A DNA stretch of 42,740 nucleotides from a virus: the IMG/VR virus record IMGVR_UViG_3300033141_001847, positions 1 to 42,740 of that record; one strand, given 5' to 3'. Positions 11,938 through 18,504 of this stretch are shown one piece after another (the first letter of the stretch is position 1; the number at the start of each line of letters is the position of its first letter). A program made the translations under genes and the position numbers. The notes under the pieces were generated by a model, which saw only the letters and a program-made list of their open reading frames with translations, ran no database searches and was not told the DNA's origin.

Positions 11938-12198
11938 ATGCATGACTACAAAGATTTCTCAGGGAAGAAATACACAGATATCGATGAAGGTGACCTGCAG
12001 CCGGATGATGTCTTTATCTGTCGCAACGGAAACAAAGCAGAAGCCTGGAAGTACATCGTAGCAATCGAGCATGAGAACAAGTGTGAATTCCTTGGCAAAT
12101 TTGAGCTTGAGTATTTGGCGCGGGTATTCGCCGGTACGGTTGCAGCTCTTAGGGATGCTATTGATGTGGCGACAAAGGAGGGGTTGAGGCATGCGTGA
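11938..12198 (+). CDS. Hypothetical 86-aa early protein
   Basis: Start at MHDYKDFSGKKYTDIDEGDL because GGAGAG lies 7 nt before it; the earlier ATG (11923) contains that site. Residues 15-50 suggest a short beta domain (DDVFICRNGNKAEAWKYIVA, with IEHENKCEFLGKFEL following) and the end is helical (LARVFAGTVAALRDAIDVAT). It overlaps the next gene by 8 nt. The family is not recognised. It is the first gene of the second rightward block. Confidence 0.68.
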   Translation: MHDYKDFSGKKYTDIDEGDLQPDDVFICRNGNKAEAWKYIVAIEHENKCEFLGKFELEYLARVFAGTVAALRDAIDVATKEGLRHA

Positions 12199-12529
12199 CA
12201 TCTATGTTGCCTTTGATTATAGAGGCCTATCCATGGGGATCACAATCCAAAGCTTTGATGTCGGAGATAGCAACGAGGTAGAGATTGGGGACTACGAGAT
12301 AAGCCTTGATTATTGCATAGACGACAAACAACACCCCTTTGACAGTATAGCTTTGATGATTAACGACATGCTTTCGGATGGTCGGCATCTGCAAGAGAAG
12401 ATCTTTGACTGCATAAGCCCTGAAGACATGGAGAGGATAGAGGAGACGTGCAGGAAAGAGTGGCGTGATTATTGGGATGATTTTACTCGTGACCATGGTG
12501 TCAGGTTTGAGGATCAAAACCTTACTTAG
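12191..12529 (+). CDS. Hypothetical 112-aa acidic protein
   Basis: ATG inside the end of the previous gene, with a purine-rich GGAGGGG upstream. MRDIYVAFDYRGLSMGITIQ and VEIGDYEISLDYCIDD suggest a beta sheet; the C-terminal half is helical and acidic (EKIFDCISPEDMERIEETCR, then KEWRDYWDDFTRDHG). No known motif. The acidic surface may mimic DNA or bind a basic partner, which is only a guess. Confidence 0.68.
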   Translation: MRDIYVAFDYRGLSMGITIQSFDVGDSNEVEIGDYEISLDYCIDDKQHPFDSIALMINDMLSDGRHLQEKIFDCISPEDMERIEETCRKEWRDYWDDFTRDHGVRFEDQNLT

Positions 12530-12559
12530 CCACTATTGTTGGTTTTTAGAATAAAAGCA

Positions 12560-12587
12560 TTGACATTAATTCCGCATCGTGTAATAT
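12560..12587 (+). promoter_or_regulatory. Internal sigma-70 promoter
   Basis: TTGACA (12560-12565), 16-nt spacer, TAATAT (12582-12587): five of six -10 bases. It would drive the recombination genes and the right cassette array independently of the divergent promoter. Confidence 0.75.
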
Positions 12588-12633
12588 GGAGACATACCAG
12601 AGAGAAACACAAATCAATACACGGAGAGACAAA

Positions 12634-12792
12634 ATGAGTACAGAGGAAAAAGGAAAGGTTATAGGCGCAATTATTACAGAGTTACAACTTTCTGGCCGTG
12701 ATTTCGACGAAGGAGACACATTCTTTTCATTATGCTTTAAGTCCGACAAAGAGCTGATGCATATTGCAAAAAGAATGAGAGCTGTGAAGTGA
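12634..12792 (+). CDS. Hypothetical 52-aa protein
   Basis: Start at MSTEEKGKVIGAIITELQLS with GGAGAG 5 nt upstream; an in-frame ATG at 12586 lies in the -10 box of the internal promoter and cannot be the main start. A small helical protein with a basic end (ELMHIAKRMRAVK). It is the first gene after the internal promoter. Unknown role. Confidence 0.65.
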   Translation: MSTEEKGKVIGAIITELQLSGRDFDEGDTFFSLCFKSDKELMHIAKRMRAVK

Positions 12793-13130
12793 GGGGTGGC
12801 CCAAGATACGACGAGGAGGGGAACCTCCTCACTGGCCGAAACCATGGCCCGACCGGGAAAGAGTTGAAGAAATCTTTCACAATCCGGGCCTATCCTTCAG
12901 ATGTGGAGTCCCTGCAAAAGATAGATAAGACATTACAAAAAGCGGTGGATAGCGGAGTACATTTACTGTTGGGAAAACGCAACGCATGGACAACAGAAAA
13001 GCCTACTTCCCCAGGTTGGTTCTGGGTTCGACGCGCTGGCTTTCCTTGGCCAATGTGGATACAGGAAGTAACAGATACAGACACAACTACTGATGGTTAC
13101 GAGTGGTGTGAGGTTGAGCGGCCACTGTGA
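12789..13130 (+). CDS. Hypothetical 113-aa protein with possible DNA-binding segment
   Basis: GTG start overlapping the previous stop (GTGA); the ribosome-binding site is poor, so coupling is assumed. Residues 28-60 (KKSFTIRAYPSDVESLQKID) resemble a ribbon-helix-helix-like strand and helix. The C-terminal 45 residues (PTSPGWFWVRRAGFPWPMWI, then GYEWCEVERPL) resemble the Trp-rich repeat found in DUF551-type phage proteins. The combination is not one I recognise. Function unknown. Confidence 0.6.
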   Translation: MRGGPRYDEEGNLLTGRNHGPTGKELKKSFTIRAYPSDVESLQKIDKTLQKAVDSGVHLLLGKRNAWTTEKPTSPGWFWVRRAGFPWPMWIQEVTDTDTTTDGYEWCEVERPL

Positions 13131-13163
13131 AGGCCATAAAGGTATGAGGGACATGGACAAGTT

Positions 13164-13418
13164 ATGAAAAATGGAGACTATACACACAAAGTTGCAGCAG
13201 GGCTGCGAAGAGTGAAAAATACACCGGATGCTTTTCTTTTTTGTGGCGACTGTGACACGACGTGGGATCTGCCGGAAATATTGGGCATACCTGTGTATCA
13301 CTCAGCGCTAATCGTAAACACATGCACGGATATGGATGTTCCATTTATCCCGATGTGGGTAGCAGAGGGTGACTATATCGTTCTGCGTGGCTTGTTTAAT
13401 GACGGTTACGCTGACTGA
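13164..13418 (+). CDS. Hypothetical 84-aa protein
   Basis: Starts MKNGDYTHKVAAGLRRVKNT; a weak GGAC precedes the ATG. Beta-rich soluble sequence with CGDC (residues 27-30) and a later Cys. Aromatic and acidic patches (DTTWDLPEILGIPVYHSALI, VPFIPMWVAEGDYIVLRGLF). It reads like an unknown single-domain protein; no family recognised. Confidence 0.6.
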   Translation: MKNGDYTHKVAAGLRRVKNTPDAFLFCGDCDTTWDLPEILGIPVYHSALIVNTCTDMDVPFIPMWVAEGDYIVLRGLFNDGYAD

Positions 13419-13451
13419 AGCAGGCTTTAACTTTAATTCCAAGGAACAACA

Positions 13452-14276
13452 ATGAACGAAACAGACAACACCGCAACGCGCCTGGAGATGATGCGAAAGC
13501 CTTTCGACCCTGAGCAAATCTCAAAGCTTCCAAAACCAACAAAAGCGCAAACAAACGCAGTAAAGGAAAGCTTTCAGAATGGGAAAAGGTGTGATGTGTG
13601 TGGCGGATGGCATCATCCGAAAGTTATACACCTGGACTATGTAGGACATGCTGCGCTCACAGACAGATTGCTAGATGTAGATCCTCTTTGGCAATGGGAG
13701 CCTGAGAAAAGAGACGAAAACGGCTTCCCTGTCTTAGATAAAGATGGAGGAATGTGGATAAAGTTAACAGTGTGTGGTGTTACCCGGCCTGGATATGGAG
13801 ACTCAGGCGGGAAAACTGGCAGCAACGCGACAAAAGAAAGGATCGGTGATGCTCTCAGGAATGCAGCTATGCGCTTCGGTGCTGCGCTCGACTTGTGGCA
13901 CAAAGGAGACCTGCACGGCATCGACGAACCAGAAGACGAAAAGCCAGAACCAATCCCGGTAGTAAAATGGCAAGAGGGCATCGAGTCGTTTTTTGAAAGA
14001 GGGCATACGGTCGCCAAGCTTAATGCATGGCTTAATGATAAAAAAGACGATATAGCCCTGCTGAGCGAGGAAGATCAACACAAAGTAAAAGTTTGCGTAA
14101 GAGAGACAATGGCAGCTATCACCGAGAATCTGGCAAAGCCACCCGAAACCGTAAAGTGCCCAGAAAGTGGCCGGGAAGCAGTCAAGGCCGACTGCCTACA
14201 AAGCGAATGCCACAAAACATGCGAAGCAATGGGCAATTCCCATGATAATAAATTGGAGATAAGTATCGATGGCTAA
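13452..14276 (+). CDS. Candidate single-strand annealing protein, Rad52/Sak-like (274 aa)
   Basis: The core at residues 48-160 (HLDYVGHAALTDRLLDVDPL, WQWEP, GGMWIKLTVCGVTRPGYGDS and KERIGDALRNAAMRFGAALD) is a family common in phage recombination loci. Its strand-helix arrangement is that of Rad52/Sak-type annealing proteins, whose members often carry the phrase ALTDRLLDVDP. A CDVCGGWHH zinc-like motif lies at about 45. The C-terminal third has CPESGR, CLQSEC and CHKTC, a further Cys-rich tail. AAGGA lies 6 nt before the ATG. It overlaps the coiled-coil gene. It should anneal single-stranded DNA during phage recombination; the fold call needs a profile search. Confidence 0.65.
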   Translation: MNETDNTATRLEMMRKPFDPEQISKLPKPTKAQTNAVKESFQNGKRCDVCGGWHHPKVIHLDYVGHAALTDRLLDVDPLWQWEPEKRDENGFPVLDKDGGMWIKLTVCGVTRPGYGDSGGKTGSNATKERIGDALRNAAMRFGAALDLWHKGDLHGIDEPEDEKPEPIPVVKWQEGIESFFERGHTVAKLNAWLNDKKDDIALLSEEDQHKVKVCVRETMAAITENLAKPPETVKCPESGREAVKADCLQSECHKTCEAMGNSHDNKLEISIDG

Positions 14277-15318
14277 AACAAAAGAAGAAGTACTCGACCT
14301 TACCGTTGTGTTGACTGGAGAAATAGTAGAAAGTAATTTGCCAGCATTTAAAGAAAAGGCACTTGCGGTAATCAAGGCAGCAGATAGGCCACTGGTAACA
14401 ACCAATGATTTCGATGATGCAGCGACAACTGTCAAAAAGTGCAAAGAAGCTGAAAGTGCGCTTGTGGCGGCCAAAGAAAAAGCTCTAAACCAAACAGTAG
14501 ATATCAAAGCGCTTTTTGATACCATGGACGAGATAAGCGCTGAGTTGAAAAAAACACGGCTATCACTCGATAAAAAAGTGAAGAAGCGCAAAGTCGAGAT
14601 CAGGGACGGAATTATTAATTCAGCCTACGGAAGGTTTTGCGACGCCTTTGAAGTTGTTGCAAAAAAAACTCCAGAAGTACGCAACTCAACAAAGGTAAAT
14701 AGGGTGCTGTTTGAGGATGCTGTTTCCGGTAAAAGCAATATTGAGAACATGGAAAAGGCTGTCGATGCTGTCCTTAATGGCGAACTACACATACTAGACA
14801 AGTTCAAAGCTCTCATCCAGGGCAACAAGGAGCTGATCGCCAAGTGTGAGTACCAGTCGTTGTTCCCAGACGTCTTAACGCTTGTTTGCAAACCTTCCCC
14901 TGAAGTGCAGTTGACCCTCGACTCCAGGGTGTCAAAGCACATCCTGGAAGAAAAGGAACGCAAAGAGAAGGCGGAGGCTGCAGCCAAAGCAGAAGCAGAC
15001 CGAAAGGCTAAAGAGGAAGAAGCGTTGGCCGAAGTCAAAGCAAGAGAGGACAAAGGGCCCAGCGAAATTGCCCAGCAACAGCCAAAAGAAGAAGCACGGA
15101 CGGAATCAAAGCCAGAATCGACACCGAATTTCACAAACACAAGTGGCCGCGCATTCCGCGAAGTCGTAGGGACAACAGCAACGCAACCGCCCGAGAGCGA
15201 AGAGATTGAAGGTAATTACATCGTAACCGTTAATCTCACATGCACATTGACAAAAGCAAAAGAGACTGCGCGAGATGTCAGAACTATATGCGGAAATGCA
15301 AGCCTTACCAAAGGGTGA
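14269..15318 (+). CDS. Coiled-coil protein of the recombination locus (349 aa)
   Basis: Overlaps the annealing-protein gene by 8 nt. Residues 20-110 are helical with heptad character (DFDDAATTVKKCKEAESALV, then ISAELKKTRLSLDKKVKK), like the DUF1351-type proteins that accompany phage annealing proteins. A charged low-complexity segment (EEKERKEKAEAAAKAEADRK) lies at about 225-250, and the end holds a small strand-rich piece (YIVTVNLTCTLTKAKETARD). Role unknown; probably a structural partner in recombination or replication. Confidence 0.7.
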   Translation: MAKTKEEVLDLTVVLTGEIVESNLPAFKEKALAVIKAADRPLVTTNDFDDAATTVKKCKEAESALVAAKEKALNQTVDIKALFDTMDEISAELKKTRLSLDKKVKKRKVEIRDGIINSAYGRFCDAFEVVAKKTPEVRNSTKVNRVLFEDAVSGKSNIENMEKAVDAVLNGELHILDKFKALIQGNKELIAKCEYQSLFPDVLTLVCKPSPEVQLTLDSRVSKHILEEKERKEKAEAAAKAEADRKAKEEEALAEVKAREDKGPSEIAQQQPKEEARTESKPESTPNFTNTSGRAFREVVGTTATQPPESEEIEGNYIVTVNLTCTLTKAKETARDVRTICGNASLTKG

Positions 15319-15322
15319 CACC

Positions 15323-15706
15323 ATGGCACAGCCAAAAATATACGTAACAGACGACACCGGCAAAAAGCTAACCCCAAAAGCTGCGGCAGCGTTGATTCCA
15401 GGATGTGATCAAAACAAAGTGCGCCATTATATCGCGTCAAAAGGCGCCAAGACTCTTGCGAATATAATCGAGATAATGGAAAACTTGTCAAAAAACCGTG
15501 CATTTTACTTACCAAACGAAATTGTAAAAGAAGAACTTGGGCTAGTTGAGGAATGGGAAGATTTCGCGCAGGAAGTTTGGAAAGAAAGAACAAGAATTGT
15601 CAAAATGGTAATAGCTGTGATGCTTTTGGTTCTTGCTTTTTCTGGCGGCGTGGCTTCCGAACATGCTTTCCCTGGCATTGTATATGATTTTCTATTCGCC
15701 AGATAA
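15323..15706 (+). CDS. Hypothetical 127-aa protein with C-terminal membrane anchor, anchor gene of the right array
   Basis: Start MAQPKIYVTDDTGKKLTPKA chosen for AAGGG 7 nt upstream; an ATG 48 nt earlier lies inside the previous gene. The N-terminal 75 residues are soluble; residues about 98-120 (MVIAVMLLVLAFSGGVASEH) form one membrane segment near the C-terminus. Its TAA stop is in the AGATAAC box of the first right-arm attC, but upstream there is phage coding sequence rather than an attC, so this gene marks the entry point of the cassettes. Confidence 0.68.
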   Translation: MAQPKIYVTDDTGKKLTPKAAAALIPGCDQNKVRHYIASKGAKTLANIIEIMENLSKNRAFYLPNEIVKEELGLVEEWEDFAQEVWKERTRIVKMVIAVMLLVLAFSGGVASEHAFPGIVYDFLFAR

Positions 15707-15823
15707 CGACCTGAATAACCTGCCCGCCCCGGGTAAACCGTGATTTTTGAGCGTGGCAGAAACTAAAACTTAACACTGGAGAACGGGCGTGTGAGCGGGT
15801 CAGAGTTTATGCGCTTGTTATAT
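15701..15823 (+). other. attC: attC site (right array, site R1)
   Basis: 123 bp from AGATAACGACCTGAAT to ATGCGCTTGTTATAT. Inner ATAACCTGCCCGC pairs with GCGGGTCAGAGTTTAT, and a central GCCCGC...GCGGG stem completes it. The sequence is closely related along its length to site R4 (shared CTGCCCGCCC, GAGCGTGGCA, CACTGGAGAACG, GTGAGCGGGTCAG). Confidence 0.9.
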
Positions 15824-15826
15824 TTT

Positions 15827-16081
15827 ATGACCTCAGAGCAATATGAACAAGCACGAAGCGTTAAGAAGGCCTTGGGCGAAGTCGAGAATGAACTAAAAGC
15901 ATGGAAAGAGACTGAAACGCCTAGAGATTTAGGCCACAAACAGCACTGGAACAACGGGCACCTTGTGGCGCTTCCCTCTAAGCATTCGCCAGCAGAAGCC
16001 TTTGTAGCTTACAAGTCAGCATGTGTAAATGCATTGAAAGTGAAAAAGGCTGAACTGGATGAGATGTTTTTAGCAATATAA
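15827..16081 (+). CDS. Cassette gene: hypothetical 84-aa protein
   Basis: The ATG is only 4 nt after the GTTATAT core, with no ribosome-binding site between, so it may be leaderless or translated by read-through. A longer GTG frame would lie inside the attC. MTSEQYEQARSVKKALGEVE starts a long helix (residues 2-30) that is followed by a turn and a second helix (SACVNALKVKKAELDEMFLA), giving a helical hairpin. TAA is inside ATATAAC of the next attC. No family recognised. Confidence 0.68.
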   Translation: MTSEQYEQARSVKKALGEVENELKAWKETETPRDLGHKQHWNNGHLVALPSKHSPAEAFVAYKSACVNALKVKKAELDEMFLAI

Positions 16082-16209
16082 CGGCCTTAATAACCTGCCC
16101 CGTGCAATAAAACCGCAGGATGTGGAGCGAAGTACAAACGATAAATTTACCCAGATGGTAGCCCGAAGAACGGCGCGGCACGGGGTCTGAGTTAATTTAT
16201 TTGTTATCT
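16076..16209 (+). other. attC: attC site (right array, site R2)
   Basis: 134 bp. Starts ATATAACGGCCTTAATAACC and ends TTATTTGTTATCT. TAACCTGCCCCGTGC in the left arm pairs with GCACGGGGTCTGAGTTA in the right, one of the best arm matches in the window. Confidence 0.92.
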
Positions 16210-16230
16210 TTTTATTAAAGGAGCTTAGAC

Positions 16231-16419
16231 ATGGCACGAAAAAGAAAAGTAGGCGAAAGTTACAAGAAATACAGGACAGAACTGAAGCGTGAAGCAATTG
16301 CATTGAAAAGAAAATTGGCGGGGAGTGTTCTTTGGCCTGGTAGTTGGGGAACTGCACGGAAAGTTGTAAAACCAAATGGTGTTCTTCTTGTCGGCAATGG
16401 GCATTCTGTCAGGTGTTGA
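16231..16419 (+). CDS. Cassette gene: basic 62-aa protein, probably 3' frameshifted
   Basis: Typical cassette start: GTTATCT, then a TTTTTATTAA leader, then AAAGGAG 6 nt before the ATG. MARKRKVGESYKKYRTELKR and EAIALKRKLAG are strongly basic and helical, likely nucleic-acid binding. Unlike the other cassette genes its stop lies about 95 nt before the attC. The frame one base away (16376-16519) stays open to a TAA exactly inside the AGATAAC core, so the original gene may have run to the attC and been split by an indel near 16376-16419. Confidence 0.62.
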   Translation: MARKRKVGESYKKYRTELKREAIALKRKLAGSVLWPGSWGTARKVVKPNGVLLVGNGHSVRC

Positions 16420-16519
16420 AAACTTTAGAGTCGCCGTGAGAAAATCTACAGTATCGGGGAGCACTCTGCCTAACGGCCTTTTATGTAAATCCGAGGCGGC
16501 TCTATTTTTGGTAAGATAA
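16376..16519 (+). pseudogene. Second-frame remainder of the R3 cassette gene (47 codons)
   Basis: MVFFLSAMGILSGVENFRVA then VRKSTVSGSTLPNGLLCKSE, ending LFLVR and a TAA within AGATAAC at 16514-16520. The stop-in-core position is the rule for cassettes here and argues that this frame once was the 3' end of the cassette gene. No ribosome-binding site of its own. Confidence 0.4.
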
Positions 16520-16647
16520 CGTCCCGTATCACTGGAAACAAGCGGAATTACCGACCAGTGAGGAACGTAGATAGAAGTTTAAACGTACCTGGAGACTTGG
16601 CCTGAAAATGGGCGTGCTTGTTCTCCATGTGCATGCAATTGTTATAC
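16514..16647 (+). other. attC: attC site (right array, site R3)
   Basis: 134 bp. Starts AGATAACGTCCCGTATCACT and ends GCAATTGTTATAC. CACTGGAAACAAGC in the left arm matches the complement of GCTTGTTCTCCATGTG in the right. Confidence 0.9.
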
Positions 16648-16670
16648 TTTAATTTTTGTGAGGATTATCA

Positions 16671-16994
16671 GTGAAAGCAAAACCTATGAAACAAACACCA
16701 ACTGGCCAGATTGAATGCAAATCACACGAAGCAACTCATGTATGGCTTTGTATGCCTGGGCCGTTTAGTCACAGGGTGTTACCTGTTGTCCACGGTAACA
16801 CCACCAGAAAAGGAACGCATTGCTGGACGTGGAATGGTGACACTGAAAAGCCTACCGTTAAACCAAGTATCATAACCAGAGGCGGTGGTGATGGTGTGTG
16901 TCACTCTTTTGTCAATGATGGAAAAGTTCAGTTTCTAGGAGACTGCACCCACGAATACGCAAACAAAACCCTTGATCTGCTCGAAGTTGATTGA
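16671..16994 (+). CDS. Cassette gene: DUF6527 family protein (107 aa)
   Basis: GTG start, GAGG 7 nt upstream, 23 nt after GTTATAC. The family pattern is clear in the second half: WTWNGDTEKPTVKPSI, then CHSFVNDGKVQFLGDCTHEY (CH.F...G...FLGDCTH), as in DUF6527, a short family of phage and integrative-element proteins with conserved Cys and His that likely bind a metal. Length is normal. The stop is a TGA 3 nt before GTATAAC. A recognisable phage-type family inside a cassette is unusual. Confidence 0.78.
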   Translation: MKAKPMKQTPTGQIECKSHEATHVWLCMPGPFSHRVLPVVHGNTTRKGTHCWTWNGDTEKPTVKPSIITRGGGDGVCHSFVNDGKVQFLGDCTHEYANKTLDLLEVD

Positions 16995-16997
16995 GGA

Positions 16998-17121
16998 GTA
17001 TAACGATTTGCATAACCTGCCCGCCCTGGATTAACCGGAAACTTTGAGCGTGGCAATAACATTAATTTAGCACTGGAGAACGACCGTGTGAGCGGGTCAG
17101 CCGTTGATGCGCTTGTTATCT
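16998..17121 (+). other. attC: attC site (right array, site R4)
   Basis: 124 bp. Starts GTATAACGATTTGCATAACC and ends GATGCGCTTGTTATCT. It shares most of its internal sequence with R1, so both come from one attC family; it pairs CTGCCCGC with GCGGGTCAG. Confidence 0.92.
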
Positions 17122-17146
17122 TTTTATTAAATTTTAGGAGTCAGAT

Positions 17147-17344
17147 ATGAACTCAGTAAAAATAGCATATATTGTTTGTTCGACGGTGTTTGAATTGGCT
17201 TTTTTGTTTCTGGCAGTAGTCGCACCCATGTGGATAACCCCTGGTCTTTATTGGTGGACGGCAGCAGCTGTGTTTTTGATGGCTTGCACATCTAAAGGAT
17301 TCACCGACCGACTAAATTCATGGAAAAGTTTTGGTCATGTTTAA
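17147..17344 (+). CDS. Cassette gene: small two-segment membrane protein (65 aa)
   Basis: AGGAG 6 nt before the ATG, 25 nt after the R4 core. Residues 5-27 (KIAYIVCSTVFELAFLFLAV) and 33-48 (GLYWWTAAAVFLMACT) are membrane segments; the C-terminus is short and basic (SKGFTDRLNSWKSFGHV). The TAA stop is 1 nt before AGATAAC. Small membrane proteins are a common cassette product. No function assigned. Confidence 0.74.
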   Translation: MNSVKIAYIVCSTVFELAFLFLAVVAPMWITPGLYWWTAAAVFLMACTSKGFTDRLNSWKSFGHV

Positions 17345-17345
17345 T

Positions 17346-17477
17346 AGATAACGCCCAGCTCACGGGCAAGCGGGGGATTAACACCCGAGAGCATGGATAA
17401 ATTACGAAACTAAATAAATGAGATGAAGTATCGGAAAAAGGCGATCCCCGCTTGTCCGGTGCAGCGTCTTGTTAACT
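17346..17477 (+). other. attC: attC site (right array, site R5)
   Basis: 132 bp. Starts AGATAACGCCCAGCTCACGG and ends GCGTCTTGTTAACT. GGGCAAGCGGGG in the left arm pairs with CCCCGCTTGTCC in the right. The distal core is GTTAACT rather than GTTATCT. Confidence 0.92.
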
Positions 17478-17495
17478 AAAAAGCAAGGAGATATC

Positions 17496-17693
17496 GTGGC
17501 AACACCAAAAATAGAGAAAATATGGCTAAACGAAATGCCAGTTAGTGGCGTCGAGTTACGGTTAGATTGGGACAACGACAGACATCATGCTGTTGTAGTC
17601 TCATACCCTTTTGGCGCAAAACAAGTTGCTGACGCAATGGTGTCAGCTGCACAACTTATTAATCGTGACCGTAACCTGGCGGATGGCAGTTAA
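17496..17693 (+). CDS. Cassette gene: hypothetical 65-aa protein, last of the right array
   Basis: GTG start with AAGGAG 5 nt upstream; the longer frame begins inside the attC. MATPKIEKIWLNEMPVSGVE and a strand-rich VELRLDWDNDRHHAVVVSYP are followed by a helix (AKQVADAMVSAAQLINRDRN). It looks like a small alpha/beta domain. The TAA is inside AGTTAAC, but no attC follows, so the array ends here. Confidence 0.7.
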   Translation: MATPKIEKIWLNEMPVSGVELRLDWDNDRHHAVVVSYPFGAKQVADAMVSAAQLINRDRNLADGS

Positions 17694-17725
17694 CAGTATT
17701 AATAAGTGGAGAACTTTCCACTCTT
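17688..17725 (+). other. Terminal attC half-site and hairpin
   Basis: AGTTAAC (17688-17694) holds the last cassette stop. Instead of an attC arm, a short AGTGGA/TCCACT hairpin (17705-17722) follows, before the convergent lysis genes. It could serve as a weak bidirectional terminator between converging operons. Confidence 0.5.
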
Positions 17726-17806
17726 AACTTTGTTTTGAGTGTAATAAGTGGAAAACAGATGTTGCTGTGGTTGCTGAGCCTTTGCCTATATTTTACGATG
17801 CAGACA

Positions 17807-18181
17807 TCACGCCCTGTAAAATATATGATCCCCAAACTCAGCAACCTTATTCATTCGTTTGGCCCAGTAAGGATCTATGTCGTTTTTATGGTAATGGTCT
17901 GCTCCTTGCATAGTATTGCCCTGCAACCGTTGATCCATTGCTATCGCAGCAGCTTCAAGGCATGACACCATTGCTGCGTGGTCATCTATGTCGTCAGGCT
18001 TCTTGTCAGAATACCAAGAAAATTGATGAGGCTGTTTTACTACTGCGATCACTGCTAACCTGCGCTTTGTTGCACGGGCTATTGTAACATGCGCCACGCC
18101 TATCTTCCCCTCTATAGGTTCACCGCGCGCCTCGTGGTAGATGTTTAGCGCCAACCAATACACAGATTCAACAAATAGCAT
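17807..18181 (-). CDS. Endolysin, SleB/CwlJ-type cell wall hydrolase (124 aa)
   Basis: Peptidoglycan hydrolase of the Hydrolase_2 (SleB/CwlJ) family. Visible motifs are ALNIYHEARGEP (catalytic Glu in the YHEA motif), IGVAHVTIAR, KQPHQFSWYSDK, GADHYHKNDIDPYWA and GDHIFYRA, all in the family order and complete. There is no signal peptide, so it needs a holin. GGAGC lies 6 nt before the ATG, and it follows the lipoprotein gene without a gap. It is the last late gene, converging on the right cassette array. It cleaves the host wall at lysis. Confidence 0.93.
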   Translation of the reverse strand: MLFVESVYWLALNIYHEARGEPIEGKIGVAHVTIARATKRRLAVIAVVKQPHQFSWYSDKKPDDIDDHAAMVSCLEAAAIAMDQRLQGNTMQGADHYHKNDIDPYWAKRMNKVAEFGDHIFYRA

Positions 18182-18182
18182 A

Positions 18183-18404
18183 TTATTGCTCCACTGGAGT
18201 CTCGATATCTTTCAACAACTCTGAAAATTCATCAAGTTTAGCTTCTCCTTCTGCCCTGCTCCGCACTCCTTCAACGCACGTAAAACACGCCTCCATGGTT
18301 TTCATGGTTGACGCATCTGTCAGACTGTCAAGAATAGTTCTTTCTCCGCAGCCACCCAACGATAGGGCAAGTAAGATACTGACAAATAATGTGATTTTCC
18401 TCAT
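18183..18404 (-). CDS. Small lipoprotein (73 aa), possible outer-membrane spanin subunit
   Basis: Start MRKITLFVSILLALSLGGCG with GGAG 9 nt upstream; the longer frame places this signal sequence internally. LGGC is a lipobox, so Cys-19 should be lipidated. The mature part is short and mostly helical (CFTCVEGVRSRAEGEAKLDE). The place between a membrane protein and the lysin fits an o-spanin, but it lacks the proline-rich stretch of Rz1, so this is tentative. Confidence 0.68.
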   Translation of the reverse strand: MRKITLFVSILLALSLGGCGERTILDSLTDASTMKTMEACFTCVEGVRSRAEGEAKLDEFSELLKDIETPVEQ

Positions 18405-18420
18405 GACACATTCTCCTTTT

Positions 18421-18504
18421 TTAATGTGAACATCCCGTTTTTTCTGCATCAACATTGTTTTTGACATAACGTAATCCACAAGGTGCTATTATTATTTCAT
18501 CCAT
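18421..18504 (-). CDS. Possible 27-aa overlapping ORF in the lysis block
   Basis: MDEIIIAPCGLRYVKNNVDA followed by EKTGCSH, with AGAGG 5 nt before the ATG and an overlap with the end of the membrane gene. No homology recognised; it may be only a chance frame. Confidence 0.2.
   Translation of the reverse strand: MDEIIIAPCGLRYVKNNVDAEKTGCSH

Noticed and set aside
14625-15140. 171-codon minus-strand frame within the coiled-coil gene
   Set aside because: Mirror of the Lys/Glu/Ala-rich coding strand; Ser/Leu/Phe composition typical of a shadow.
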